Positions 24,156 through 33,222 are shown, counted from the first letter of the stretch. The stretch: DNA of 64,000 nucleotides from Pelagibacterium sp. 26DY04 (GCF_031202305.1 NZ_CP101731.1:1240001-1304000); one strand, 5' to 3'. Notes: a model not told the origin generated them from the sequence alone. Made by a program: numbers and translations.

Positions 24156-26006
24156 CTATCGTGAATTGCCGCCGGTAGCCGCCGCCTTGTCCTCGTCCCA
24201 CCACCAGATGGAGGGGAACCCGATCTCATATTCCGGCAGCGTTTCGGGATGGCTGAACCGATTCCAGCGGGCCGTTGGGTAGGCTGCCCGGGTATAGCTG
24301 GGCACGACGAAATGGTGGGCGAGCAGAACCCGATCCAGAGCCCGTGTCGCCGCCACCAGATAATCGCGGTCGGGCGCCATGACGACCCTCTCGATCAGCG
24401 CATCGATGCCCGGATCGGAGACGCCGGCATAATTGCTCGATCCTTCTTCATCGACCGAGGACGACCCCCAGAAGTAGCGTTGCTCGTTGCCGGGTGAAAG
24501 CGATTGGGTCCAGCCCTGATAAACCACGTCATAGTCAAAGCTGCGCAGACGATTGACGAACTGCACCGAGTCCACGCTGCGCACCGTTACATTGGCACCG
24601 ATCCGATTGAGGTTTTGGGCCAGGTGCAGAGCGATCGGTTCGATGGTCGGCCCATTGAGCATGATCTCGAAACCGAATTGCTGCCCGTTGGCATCGACAA
24701 GCTGGGTACCGTTGAGGGTGTAGCCGGCCTCACCGAACAGGCGCAGCGCCTCCTGCAGATTGGCACGGAGGGCATCCTCGCTCCCGCCCACGGGATTAGT
24801 GTATTCGCCCTCGAGCACCGAGGTTGGCACCAGATCACGCACTTCCTCTAAAATCTCGAGTTCCAGGCCCTGCGGCGGTCCGTCGGGCGCCGCCAGTTCC
24901 GTGCCGTAGAAGAACGAGTCGATGCGCTGATACTGTTCGTAGAACATGGTGCGGTTGAGCTCTTCGAAATCGAAAGCGTAATTGATCGCTTGCCGCACCA
25001 GCGGATTTTCAAACTTGGGGTCGCGCAGGTTCATGATGAAGCCCACCATCAGACCGGCTGCGCGGTAGGGTTCTTCGAATTCCTCGCGCACGACGCGCCC
25101 GTCCTCGACGGCGGGAAAGTTGTATGCGGTGGCCCAGCGACGCGCCATGTTTTCGATCCACCAATCGAACTCATCGGCCTTGAAGGCCTCGAACGCCACG
25201 GTGAGGTCGCGGAAATACTCGAACCGGTACTCGTCGAAATTGTGCGTTCCGACATTCACCGGCTCGTTGATGCCCCAATAGTCGGGATCGCGGGTGTAGG
25301 TCACCGTCCGGCCGGCATCGAAGCTCGTGAGTTCGTAAGGTCCCGAACCCATGGGCAATTCGAGCGTCGAGGCGCCGATGTCGCGCGGCTGGCCGTCGGC
25401 ATTCTCGCCTTCCCACCAGTGCTGCGGCAACACCATGAGCTGGCCCATGATGTAGGGCAGTTCGCGGTTTCCGGTTTCGGAAAAGGTGAACGTCACTTCG
25501 CCCTCGCCGGTGATCTGTGCGTCCTCGACCGGCGCGTAATACTCCGAATAGATCGGTGAAAGCTCCATCACCGTCTCGAAGCTCCACAACACGTCCTCGG
25601 CGGTCACCGGCTCGCCGTCCTGCCAGCGCGCGTCGGGATTGAGCCTGAAGGTGACCGAGGAGAAATCGTCGGGATAGCGGACCGCTTCGGCCAGAAGCCC
25701 GTAGCTTACGGAGGTTTCGTCTCCGCTCGGCGTCATCAGCGTTTCGTACACCAGCCCCAGCCCACCTGCGGCCTCGCCGAGCGGCAGCACCGGGTTGAAG
25801 GTGTCGAAACCACCGAGCGCCGACATCCGCACCGTCCCGCCCTTGGGCGCGTCGGGATTGACGTAGTCGAACATCTCGAACCCCGCCGGATATTTCGGCT
25901 CGGCATCCAGCGCCAGCGCGTGCCGCCATTCGCCGTCCTGCCCAAGGGCCGGCGTTCCGGCCGCCACGACGATCGCAAAAGCTAAGGTCATGCTGAGCGT
26001 TTTCAT
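24156..26006 (-). CDS. Peptide ABC transporter substrate-binding protein (SBP family 5)
   Basis: This 616-residue periplasmic protein starts with a signal peptide (MKTLSMTLAFAIVVAAGTPA, cut near residue 22). It has the family-5 opening DYVNPDAPKGGTVRMSALGGFDTFNP, which is characteristic of the YejA group, and the LNPDARWQDGEPVTAEDV motif. It would capture oligopeptides for the YejB/E/F permease and ATPase encoded upstream. Here the binding-protein gene comes after the ATPase, whereas in Escherichia coli yejA is first. A 68-base gap separates it from the ATPase gene, enough for its own ribosome site. Confidence 0.92.
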   Translation of the reverse strand: MKTLSMTLAFAIVVAAGTPALGQDGEWRHALALDAEPKYPAGFEMFDYVNPDAPKGGTVRMSALGGFDTFNPVLPLGEAAGGLGLVYETLMTPSGDETSVSYGLLAEAVRYPDDFSSVTFRLNPDARWQDGEPVTAEDVLWSFETVMELSPIYSEYYAPVEDAQITGEGEVTFTFSETGNRELPYIMGQLMVLPQHWWEGENADGQPRDIGASTLELPMGSGPYELTSFDAGRTVTYTRDPDYWGINEPVNVGTHNFDEYRFEYFRDLTVAFEAFKADEFDWWIENMARRWATAYNFPAVEDGRVVREEFEEPYRAAGLMVGFIMNLRDPKFENPLVRQAINYAFDFEELNRTMFYEQYQRIDSFFYGTELAAPDGPPQGLELEILEEVRDLVPTSVLEGEYTNPVGGSEDALRANLQEALRLFGEAGYTLNGTQLVDANGQQFGFEIMLNGPTIEPIALHLAQNLNRIGANVTVRSVDSVQFVNRLRSFDYDVVYQGWTQSLSPGNEQRYFWGSSSVDEEGSSNYAGVSDPGIDALIERVVMAPDRDYLVAATRALDRVLLAHHFVVPSYTRAAYPTARWNRFSHPETLPEYEIGFPSIWWWDEDKAAATGGNSR

Positions 26007-26074
26007 TTGCGTCCATCCTACCGAGACGATGCCGAATGCGTTGATCTTAAATCGGTTTGCGCCAGAGTGAACAC

Positions 26075-27697
26075 CTAACTTTTGGTGTTCGCGGCCAGAG
26101 TTTCATCCAGCGCGGCGGCCAGGAGGGTTCGCGTATAATCTTCCCGCGGATGGGCAAAGACCGCTTCGGTCGCGCCGAATTCGACGATGCGCCCTTCGTG
26201 CATCACCGCCACCTCACTGGCGATGGCCCGCACCACCTTGAGGTTGTGGGAAATGAACACATAGGTGAGCCCGTGCCGGGTCTGCAAATCGCGCAGGAGT
26301 TTGACGATCTGGGCCTGCACGCTCATATCCAGCGCCGATGTGGGCTCGTCCAGGATCATGAATTTGGGTTCGAGCACCAGCGCCCGCGCAATCGCGATCC
26401 TCTGGCGCTGCCCGCCGGAAAATTCATGCGGATAACGATGCCGCGTCTCTGGGTCGAGCCCCACTTCGCCCAGCACCGCCTTCACGCGCTCATCGCGCTC
26501 CCGCGCCGAAACGCGCGGGAAATGCACCGCCAGCCCCTCGGCAATGATGTCGCCCACGCTCATGCGCGGCGAAAGCGAACCATAGGGGTCCTGAAACACG
26601 ACCTGCATGTCCGCCCGATGCTGGCGCATGGCGCGTGAGCGCTTGTCCTGGATGTCCTCGCCCAGAAAGACGATGCGGCCCTTTGAGGAGATCAGCCGCA
26701 ACATGGCCAGGCCCAGGCTGGTCTTGCCCGATCCGGATTCGCCGACCACGCCCAGCGTCTGGCCCTCACGCACCACGAGATCCACGCCGTCCACGGCCTT
26801 GAAATGCCCGACCGTCCGCTTGAACAGGCCCCGCTTGATCGGAAACCAGACCTTGAGGTCATCGACCTCGATGATCGGTTTCGCTCCGACAGCCGGCGGC
26901 GGGGGCGGTTCCGCCAGCTCGCTCGAAAGCAGTTGGCGCGTATAGCCGTGTTGGGGATTGCCGAAGAGTTCGGCCGTCTCCGCCCGCTCGACGATTTCGC
27001 CATCGCGCATCACGCAGACCTTGTCGGCCATGCGCCGCACGATGCCCAGATCGTGGGTGATAAACAGCATGGCCATGCCCATCCGGCGCTGCACATCCTT
27101 GAGCAGATCGAGAATCTGCGCCTGCACGGTGACGTCCAGCGCCGTGGTCGGTTCGTCGGCAATCAGAAGGTCTGGCTCGCATGCCAGCGCCATGGCGATC
27201 ATCACTCTCTGGCGCTGCCCGCCCGAAAGCTGGTGCGGAAAGGCCTCGAGCCGCGACGCCGGATCGGGAATGCGCACGGCGTCGAGCATTTCAAGCACTC
27301 GCCTGCGCGCCGCCGTCCGCCCCATGCCCAGATGCACCGAGAGCACCTCGCTCACCTGCTTTTCGATGGTGTGCAGCGGGTTGAGCGAGGTCATCGGCTC
27401 CTGAAAGATCATCGAAATCGCATTGCCCCGCACCTTGCGCAGCGTCTTGTCATCTGCCCCGAGCAGGTCCTGCCCCTTGAACACGATCTCGCCCCGGCGA
27501 TGGAACGCCGCCGGATAGGACAGGAGCCTGAGCACCGAAAGCGCGGTCACCGATTTGCCCGACCCCGACTCCCCCACCAAAGCCAACGTCTCGCCCGGCG
27601 CGATATCGAAGCTCACTCCCCTAACGGCATCTATCTCCCGATCCTCCAGCCGGAAAGTGACATCGAGATTGCGGACGGAGAGGAGAGAGGAGGTCAA
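26075..27697 (-). CDS. yejF: Dual-ATPase subunit of Yej-type peptide importer
   Basis: This 540-residue protein has two complete ATPase domains. Domain 1 (about 1-265) has GESGSGKSVTALSVL, LSGGQRQRVMIAMAL and LLIADEPTTALD; domain 2 (about 275-540) has GESGSGKTSLGLAML, FSGGQRQRIAIARAL and FMILDEPTSALDMS. This fused form is typical of YejF/DppDF-like importers. The first codon is TTG (27697), overlapping the toxin stop as TTGA; a GAGG lies about 9 bases upstream. No ATG exists nearby in frame without losing the conserved N-terminus. Translation is therefore likely coupled to the toxin gene. Confidence 0.92.
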   Translation of the reverse strand: MTSSLLSVRNLDVTFRLEDREIDAVRGVSFDIAPGETLALVGESGSGKSVTALSVLRLLSYPAAFHRRGEIVFKGQDLLGADDKTLRKVRGNAISMIFQEPMTSLNPLHTIEKQVSEVLSVHLGMGRTAARRRVLEMLDAVRIPDPASRLEAFPHQLSGGQRQRVMIAMALACEPDLLIADEPTTALDVTVQAQILDLLKDVQRRMGMAMLFITHDLGIVRRMADKVCVMRDGEIVERAETAELFGNPQHGYTRQLLSSELAEPPPPPAVGAKPIIEVDDLKVWFPIKRGLFKRTVGHFKAVDGVDLVVREGQTLGVVGESGSGKTSLGLAMLRLISSKGRIVFLGEDIQDKRSRAMRQHRADMQVVFQDPYGSLSPRMSVGDIIAEGLAVHFPRVSARERDERVKAVLGEVGLDPETRHRYPHEFSGGQRQRIAIARALVLEPKFMILDEPTSALDMSVQAQIVKLLRDLQTRHGLTYVFISHNLKVVRAIASEVAVMHEGRIVEFGATEAVFAHPREDYTRTLLAAALDETLAANTKS

Positions 27698-28149
27698 GAC
27701 GTGGCCTCGATTGCCGTCAGCAGCGGTTCGAGTTGATCGAGGTCAATACCGTTGATATCTGACTTTTCCGCCGCCGACCTAAGCCTTCCGTCGCCGGAAA
27801 CCAGATGCGAGCACTTTAGCGCGCGGGCCGTCGCCAAATGGATGGCATCGGGAAGCTTGATTGCATGCTGTACGCCTCGCACCGAAGCCGCTTCGACGAA
27901 AATCGTACGGTCGGGGTCTGAAACAGCAAGACGGCCGCTATCGGCAATGAGGTCCTTGTAGATTTGAGCAAGTTCGTCCGCCCGCTCGCGCAACGGATGC
28001 ACGAGGACTTCCGACAGCGTCAGATGGCTGGTAACAAGCAAGCCGGGATTGGCTTCCCCAAGATCGAGAAGCCCCAGGCACGCCTCTCGTACCGCGCCGG
28101 CTCCTTCGATGGCTTCGATGAAGAAATTGGCATCGAGATAAAGCCTCAT
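27694..28149 (-). CDS. PIN-domain toxin of a VapBC-like toxin-antitoxin pair
   Basis: This 151-residue PIN-domain protein has MRLYLDANFFIEAIEG (Asp6), LSEVLVHP (acidic Glu), KLPDAIHLATARALKC (Asp) and LVSGDGRLR (Asp), giving the full four-acid active site of VapC-type RNases. Such toxins cleave RNA, often tRNA or rRNA, unless bound by the partner. The partner gene ends 9 bases upstream. The pair is inserted between two genes of a peptide importer operon, all on the same strand. The toxin stop overlaps the yejF start by four bases. Confidence 0.88.
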   Translation of the reverse strand: MRLYLDANFFIEAIEGAGAVREACLGLLDLGEANPGLLVTSHLTLSEVLVHPLRERADELAQIYKDLIADSGRLAVSDPDRTIFVEAASVRGVQHAIKLPDAIHLATARALKCSHLVSGDGRLRSAAEKSDINGIDLDQLEPLLTAIEATS

Positions 28150-28158
28150 GCGGTCCGG

Positions 28159-28392
28159 TCAGTCCCACTCGTTACGCAGGTCGCGAATGCGGTCGACGGC
28201 CTCTTGCGGCGCGACGGGCTTGAACCCTGGCCGTGCTCTTATCGCATCGGCGGATTTCTTGATGTCGGCCAGCGATTTCACCGTTTCTTCGGGAACGAGC
28301 GTAAGGCTGACCGATGTCGCCGGTCTCACCGCCCTCTGCAAATCCTCGGGCAGCTTGTCCACCGGATAATGTTCAAGGACGATCTTGTTCAT
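28159..28392 (-). CDS. Antitoxin-like small protein (partner of PIN toxin)
   Basis: This is a 77-residue protein from ATG 28392 with GGAG 8 bases upstream; the longer open frame to 28500 overlaps yejE and is unlikely. It starts MNKIVLEHYPVDKLPEDLQR and ends VDRIRDLRNEWD. I do not recognise a named DNA-binding domain with certainty; the central TSVSLTLVPEE segment could be a short beta strand of an AbrB- or RHH-type fold. Its size and position directly before the PIN gene support the antitoxin role. Confidence 0.75.
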   Translation of the reverse strand: MNKIVLEHYPVDKLPEDLQRAVRPATSVSLTLVPEETVKSLADIKKSADAIRARPGFKPVAPQEAVDRIRDLRNEWD

Positions 28393-28447
28393 CGCACGCT
28401 CCATCGGCAACCGCCGCCAATATAGTCCCTTTCTGCGCCCATTCCCA

Positions 28448-29542
28448 TCATGCGAACGTCTTGCGCGGGTCGAAAGCATCGCGCACCGCCTCGCCGGCAA
28501 AGACCAGGAGGCTGAGCATCACCGAGATCACCGCAAAGCCGGTGAAGCCCAGCCAGGGCGCCTGGAGGTTGTTCTTGCCCTGCGCGAGCAATTCCCCCAG
28601 CGAGGGCGAGCCCGGCGGCATGCCGAAGCCGAGGAAATCGAGCGAGGTGAGCGTCGTGATCGAGCCGCCCAGGATGAACGGCATGAAGGTGATCGTCGCG
28701 ACCATTGCGTTGGGCAAGAGGTGCCGGAACATGATCGTCCAGTTCCCCACCCCCAGCGCCCGTGCCGCGTTCACATATTCGAAGTTCCGTCCGCGCAGGA
28801 ACTCGGCGCGCACCACGCCCACCAGCGCCACCCAGGAAAACAGCAGCAGAATGATCAGCAGCACCCAGAAACTGGGCGCCAGAATGCTCGATATGATCAG
28901 CAGCAGGTAGAGGGTGGGGATCGAGGTCCAGATTTCGATGAAGCGCTGGAAGATGAGGTCCGTCCAACCGCCGAAATACCCCTGCACGGCGCCCGCCACC
29001 ACGCCGATCACCGAGGAAAGAACGGTCAGCGTCAGCCCGAACAACACCGAGATGCGAAATCCATAGATCAGCCGCGCAAGGACATCGCGCCCCTGATCGT
29101 CCGTCCCAAGGACATGCATGTTGCCCAGGACGCATCCGGGATCGTCCACCCCTTGCGGGTAGCGGGCGCAATTTTCCTCCGCGCTCATCAGCCAACTTGG
29201 CGGGGTGGGCGCGGGTCCGGGTAGCAGCGTATCGACGCTCTGGTGCGAAAAGCGGAACAGAGGCCACACGATCCAGCCATTGTCCTCGATTTCGTTCTGG
29301 ATGAAGGAGGAACGATATTGCGTCACCGCAAGGAAGCCGCCGAATTTGGTCTCCGGATAATCCACCACCACGGGAAACAGCAATTCGCCCTTGTAATAGG
29401 CGATGAGCGGCCGGTCATTGCTGATCGCCTCGGCAAATAGCGTCACGATGAACAGCGCCACAAAAATCCAGAACGCGACATAGCCGCGCCTGTTGCGCTT
29501 GAACGTGGCGAGCCTGCGCCGGTTGATCGCCGAAAGCGCCAT
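28448..29542 (-). CDS. yejE: Peptide ABC transporter permease YejE
   Basis: This 364-residue inner-membrane permease has an N-terminal helix (about 20-40) followed by a large extracytoplasmic segment and five C-terminal helices, the DppC/OppC arrangement with the long YejE insertion. The segment HVLGTDDQGRDVLARLIYGFRIS and the EAA-type loop VRAEFLRGRNFEYVNAARALG that docks to the ATPase are clear. It starts 4 bases after the yejB stop. The TA cassette follows 55 bases downstream of its stop. Confidence 0.93.
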   Translation of the reverse strand: MALSAINRRRLATFKRNRRGYVAFWIFVALFIVTLFAEAISNDRPLIAYYKGELLFPVVVDYPETKFGGFLAVTQYRSSFIQNEIEDNGWIVWPLFRFSHQSVDTLLPGPAPTPPSWLMSAEENCARYPQGVDDPGCVLGNMHVLGTDDQGRDVLARLIYGFRISVLFGLTLTVLSSVIGVVAGAVQGYFGGWTDLIFQRFIEIWTSIPTLYLLLIISSILAPSFWVLLIILLLFSWVALVGVVRAEFLRGRNFEYVNAARALGVGNWTIMFRHLLPNAMVATITFMPFILGGSITTLTSLDFLGFGMPPGSPSLGELLAQGKNNLQAPWLGFTGFAVISVMLSLLVFAGEAVRDAFDPRKTFA

Positions 29543-29545
29543 CCC

Positions 29546-30667
29546 TCAGACCTCCCGCGTCTCGAAATCGATCCGCGGATCGATCCACATATAGGTGAGG
29601 TCCGAGATCAGCCCCAGGATCAGCCCCACCAGCGAGAAGATGTAGAGGGTGGCAAAGATCACCGGGTAATCGCGGTTGAGCACTGACTGGAACCCAAGGA
29701 GCCCCAACCCGTCGAGCGAAAAGATCGTCTCGATCAGCAGCGATCCCCCGAAAAACGCCCCGATGAATGCGCCAGGAAATCCGGCGATCACGATCAGCAT
29801 GGCGTTGCGGAACACATGCCCGTAGAGCACCCGGTTCTCGGTCAGCCCCTTGGCCCGAGCCGTGGTCACATATTGCTTGCGGATTTCATCGAGGAACGAG
29901 TTCTTGACCAGCAGCGTCGAGGTCGCGAACGCCCCGATCGCCATCGCTGCGATCGGCAGTGCCATGTGCCAGGCATAATCGAGTATCTGGCTGTACCACG
30001 GCATGGACGCGAAATTGGCCGATGTCAGCCCGCGCAGGGGAAAGATCGACCAGAAGCTGCCGCCCGCAAACAGCACGATCAGCAAAATGGCGAACAGGAA
30101 CCCGGGGATGGCATAGCCGACGATCACCACGCCCGAGGTCCAGATGTCGAACCGCGTCCCGTCGCGCACCGCCTTGGCGATCCCCAGCGGGATGGAGATG
30201 CCGTAGGAGATCAGCAGCATCCAAAAGCCCAGCGAAATCGAGACCGGCATCTTCTCGACGATCAGATCGATCACCGAGATGTCGCGGTAGTACGATTCCC
30301 CGAAATCGAAGCGCAGAAAGTCCCAGATCATCGAGAAGAACCGCTCGAGCGGGGGCTTATCGAACCCGTATTGCTCCTCGAGCTGCGCGATGAAGGCGGG
30401 CGAGAGCCCGCGCGCGCCGCGATAGGCGCCTTGTTGGCCGCCAGAGCCTTCGGCCGCCGTCGCACCGACCGTGCCTTGCCCGGCGAAATCGCCCTCGGCA
30501 GCACCCGTCACCCGTGAAAGCGCGGAGGTCTCCATCCCCGAATAGCGCGCGATCGCCTGCTCCACGGGCCCGCCCGGCGCGAACTGGATGACGAGGAACG
30601 ACACCACCATGATCCCGAACACGGTCGGGATCATCAACAGCAGGCGTCGCAGGATATAGGCCGCCAT
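29546..30667 (-). CDS. yejB: Peptide ABC transporter permease YejB
   Basis: This 373-residue permease of the DppB/OppB family opens with MAAYILRRLLLMIPTVFGIM and FAPGGPVEQAI, and ends with YMWIDPRIDFE. The region about 45-100 carries a Gly/Ala-rich insertion before LEEQYGFDKPP; such an insert is usual in alphaproteobacterial YejB (recollection). The EAA loop reads FLDEIRKQYVTTARAKGL. It is the first gene of the importer operon. A set of repeats upstream (30679-30713) may be its control region. Confidence 0.93.
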   Translation of the reverse strand: MAAYILRRLLLMIPTVFGIMVVSFLVIQFAPGGPVEQAIARYSGMETSALSRVTGAAEGDFAGQGTVGATAAEGSGGQQGAYRGARGLSPAFIAQLEEQYGFDKPPLERFFSMIWDFLRFDFGESYYRDISVIDLIVEKMPVSISLGFWMLLISYGISIPLGIAKAVRDGTRFDIWTSGVVIVGYAIPGFLFAILLIVLFAGGSFWSIFPLRGLTSANFASMPWYSQILDYAWHMALPIAAMAIGAFATSTLLVKNSFLDEIRKQYVTTARAKGLTENRVLYGHVFRNAMLIVIAGFPGAFIGAFFGGSLLIETIFSLDGLGLLGFQSVLNRDYPVIFATLYIFSLVGLILGLISDLTYMWIDPRIDFETREV

Positions 30668-30678
30668 CGAGGCTCCGG

Positions 30679-30713
30679 CAGGTTACGCGAGTCACTAACG
30701 AGTCACTAACCTG
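30679..30713 (-). promoter_or_regulatory. Tandem and inverted repeats upstream of yejB
   Basis: Two perfect 11-bp tandem copies of GAGTCACTAAC (30689-30699 and 30700-30710) lie 22-43 bases upstream of the yejB start. They are framed by a 7-bp inverted repeat, CAGGTTA (30679-30685) and TAACCTG (30707-30713). This is a likely operator for the importer operon; the regulator is not evident in the window. Confidence 0.45.
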
Positions 30714-30759
30714 TCAGCATGGCGGCTTTGTCACAAACGGCAAGGGGGTTTGTTGGCCT

Positions 30760-31755
30760 TCACCCTATCGTGTCGGCCACATAGGCGCCGCGTTCACCCA
30801 TGGGGCGTTCTTCGCCGGTTGTGGTGTCGCGGGCGGTCTGGTGCTCGAGTTCCGAATTGAGTTCGGCGCCCATGATGACGAGCGTGATCGAAATCCACAT
30901 CCAGGTCAAAAACCCGATCAGCGCCCCCAACGAGCCATAGGTCGCGTTGTAATTGCCGAAATTGGCCACGTAGAACGAAAAGATGAGCGAGGCGACGATC
31001 ATCAGCAAGACCGCAGCCGCCGCGCCGGGCGTGATCCAGCGCCAGCGCGCCTGCTGTCGCGCCGGCCCCCAGCGGTAGAGCGCGGCGAGCCCCACCACCA
31101 GGACCGCGACCAAAAGGACGTAGCTCAGGATCCGCACCAGCCAGCTCACCGCCGGCCCGATCGGCAGTATGGCGACGAGCGCCGGCATGACGATAACCGC
31201 CGCCAGCGACAGCGCCGCCGCAACCGCCATGCCGAGGGTGAACGCCAGCCCCAGCGCGCTGATCTTGATGAAGCCGCGATCCTCGTCCTCCTCATAGGCG
31301 ATGTTCATGGCTTCGAACATTGCCTTGATCCCCGCGCTCGCGCTCCAGAGCGCGATGGCCAGCGAGATCGCCAGCGTCCAGCCCAGCGCCGTGTTGCCTT
31401 CGCTGACCAGCCGCTGCAATTGCTCGCGTAAAATGTCGAGCCCGCCGGCCGGCACGATGCCTTCGAGCAGGCTGATGTGATCGAGAACCGTGCTTTGATC
31501 GGCAAAAAGCCCGTATATGGCGACGAAGGCCGTGAGCGCCGGCACCAGGGCCAGCAAAAGGTAGAAGGTCACGCCCGCCGCGAGCAGCATGACCCGGTCG
31601 CGCCCGATATCGGCGAATACGCGGCCAAGGAGTTCCCGCCAGGCTCGCGGGGGCAAGGCGTTAGGAGCATCCGCCTCGCGCCCGCGGCCCTTTTGTCGGG
31701 CAGCGCCCAGATCGGCTGGTGTGGTCGACGCCGTTCCGTTGCTCTGCCCGCTCAT
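30760..31755 (-). CDS. YihY/BrkB family inner-membrane protein
   Basis: This 331-residue protein has about six hydrophobic segments and the family signatures DRVMLLAAGVTFYLLLALVPALTAFVA-like start, YEEDEDRGFIK, and the C-terminal YGSLGALIGFLTWMWIS. The family was once annotated as RNase BN, which is incorrect; it is now seen as a membrane protein of unclear transport role. The N-terminal 40 residues are polar and variable. It lies 7 bases after the DUF3618 gene stop and probably belongs to the same operon. Confidence 0.9.
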   Translation of the reverse strand: MSGQSNGTASTTPADLGAARQKGRGREADAPNALPPRAWRELLGRVFADIGRDRVMLLAAGVTFYLLLALVPALTAFVAIYGLFADQSTVLDHISLLEGIVPAGGLDILREQLQRLVSEGNTALGWTLAISLAIALWSASAGIKAMFEAMNIAYEEDEDRGFIKISALGLAFTLGMAVAAALSLAAVIVMPALVAILPIGPAVSWLVRILSYVLLVAVLVVGLAALYRWGPARQQARWRWITPGAAAAVLLMIVASLIFSFYVANFGNYNATYGSLGALIGFLTWMWISITLVIMGAELNSELEHQTARDTTTGEERPMGERGAYVADTIG

Positions 31756-31762
31756 GGCGCTC

Positions 31763-32797
31763 TCAGTGATGGGTTATCTTGTCCGCTTCGGCCTTGGCGG
31801 TGTCGGCTGCGCCGCGCGCCGCGTCCTTGGCGTCGCCATAGGCGCGTCCGGCCACTTCCCGCGCCTGCTCGTGCAGGTGTGCGGCTTCCTCGCGGCCACG
31901 GTCGTAGAGATGCTCGGCCTCGTGTGCCGCGCGATCCTTGACCGAGTCCGCCGCCTCGCCGAACATCTCGTCTTCCTGCCGCGTATGGGGCAGGGCACCG
32001 CCGAACAATGCGCCCATGGCAAAGGCTATCGCTCCGCTGACCAGCGGTTGCTCGTGGATGAAATCGTCGGCCATGTGAGCGGCATGGCTGCCTTGCCGGC
32101 GCAGGCTGTCGCCGGCGTGCTGGGCCTGGGCGCCCATCCGGTCGGCGCCGTGACGCATCCGCTCGCCGAGCCGGGAAGCGTTTTCACCCGCCTTGCGCCA
32201 GGTGTGAGACGCCCAGCCGCTCGCCTGATGCATGCGGTTGCCCGCTTCGTCGCGGAAGTCGCTGACCCGATGCCCGGCTTCATCGATGAAGCCACGGAAC
32301 ATGCGTCCCGACTCGTCGACGAAGTGGCCGGCCCTGTGGCCCGCATCGCTGGTCAACGCCTTGAACTTGCGTCCGGCATCGTCGGTGAACTCGCTGTGCC
32401 GTCCTTCATCGCTCTCGATGACGCCCACGCGCTGCAGCGTGCGGCCCTGGATCGTGGCGACGGGGTAGTCCTCCTCGTCCACTTCGTAACGTCCGTACAT
32501 CGCGTCGGCGTCGTACCCGTCTTCGTAATGCTCGCGGCGGGGCATGTTCGATTGCACCGCCAGCCAGGCAAGGCTCATGCCCATCAGGGCGACGGGAAGA
32601 GGATTGTTGACGACGCTGCGGCCCAGGTTGCGGGTGAAATCGGCGCCCGGACCTTCACGCGTAAAGCGGAGCGCTTCGTCCACCAGTTGGCCGGGGGACA
32701 GGCGAGAGGTGATCTGGTCGACCCGCTGTTCGATGCGCGCGCGGCGCGCCTCGATCTCGCGTTCGATTTCGTCGGATGACTTGTGATGGCGCGCCAT
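31763..32797 (-). CDS. DUF3618-containing membrane-associated protein
   Basis: In this 344-residue protein the first ~80 residues match DUF3618: SSDEIEREIEARRARIEQRV, ITSRLSPGQLVDEALRF, then a hydrophobic stretch NNPLPVALMGMSLAWLAVQ. The rest is polar and helical with many His and Ala residues, resembling late-embryogenesis or apolipoprotein-like amphipathic repeats (ERMRHGADRMGAQAQHAGDS), with a second hydrophobic stretch at about 245-265. The function is unknown. Its start shares one base with the stop of the next gene (TAATG), showing tight coupling. Confidence 0.82.
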   Translation of the reverse strand: MARHHKSSDEIEREIEARRARIEQRVDQITSRLSPGQLVDEALRFTREGPGADFTRNLGRSVVNNPLPVALMGMSLAWLAVQSNMPRREHYEDGYDADAMYGRYEVDEEDYPVATIQGRTLQRVGVIESDEGRHSEFTDDAGRKFKALTSDAGHRAGHFVDESGRMFRGFIDEAGHRVSDFRDEAGNRMHQASGWASHTWRKAGENASRLGERMRHGADRMGAQAQHAGDSLRRQGSHAAHMADDFIHEQPLVSGAIAFAMGALFGGALPHTRQEDEMFGEAADSVKDRAAHEAEHLYDRGREEAAHLHEQAREVAGRAYGDAKDAARGAADTAKAEADKITHH

Positions 32798-33222
32798 TAG
32801 AGCCTCTCCTTTACGACATTGGCATCTTCAGACAGCGAATGGGCGGTCCGCTCCAGCTTGAAATTGGAGGTTTTGAGCCGCTTGACGCCCGAGGAAATCA
32901 TCATCCAGCCGATCAGCCCCACGATGAGGGCGACGACGACGGCGGAGATGATGTTTGCGGTCATCTCGTCCATGCCCATGTTCACCAGCAGGGCGGTGCC
33001 CAGGGCGACGATTGCGGCCAGCAAGACGCCCAGCGCGCCGATCGCCAGTATGGCGCCGATGACCAGCATCTGGCCGCCATGCACCGCGCTTTCCATGCGC
33101 TCGCTGGCCTCGGTCTTGGCCAGTTCGATCTCCTGGCGGAACAGTGTCGAAACGTCCGAAACCAGGCCCTTGACCATGCTCGCCAGGGTGCGGGTTTCGC
33201 TGTGTTCTCCAGCATGGCTCAT
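32797..33222 (-). CDS. Phage-holin-superfamily (DUF1469) membrane protein
   Basis: This 141-residue protein has two long hydrophobic helices (about 47-75 and 85-110) behind an amphipathic N-terminus with LVSDVSTLFRQEIELAKTEASE. This is the DUF1469/PF07332 family, called holin superfamily III but found in chromosomal stress operons rather than phages. The start overlaps the upstream gene by ATGA (33219-33222). It is probably co-expressed with its neighbours in response to envelope or osmotic stress, which is inference from the gene set. Confidence 0.87.
   Translation of the reverse strand: MSHAGEHSETRTLASMVKGLVSDVSTLFRQEIELAKTEASERMESAVHGGQMLVIGAILAIGALGVLLAAIVALGTALLVNMGMDEMTANIISAVVVALIVGLIGWMMISSGVKRLKTSNFKLERTAHSLSEDANVVKERL

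Noticed and set aside
32797..33222. Phage remnant suggested by a holin-family protein
   Set aside because: DUF1469 proteins are common chromosomal membrane proteins; no other phage gene or attachment site is nearby.
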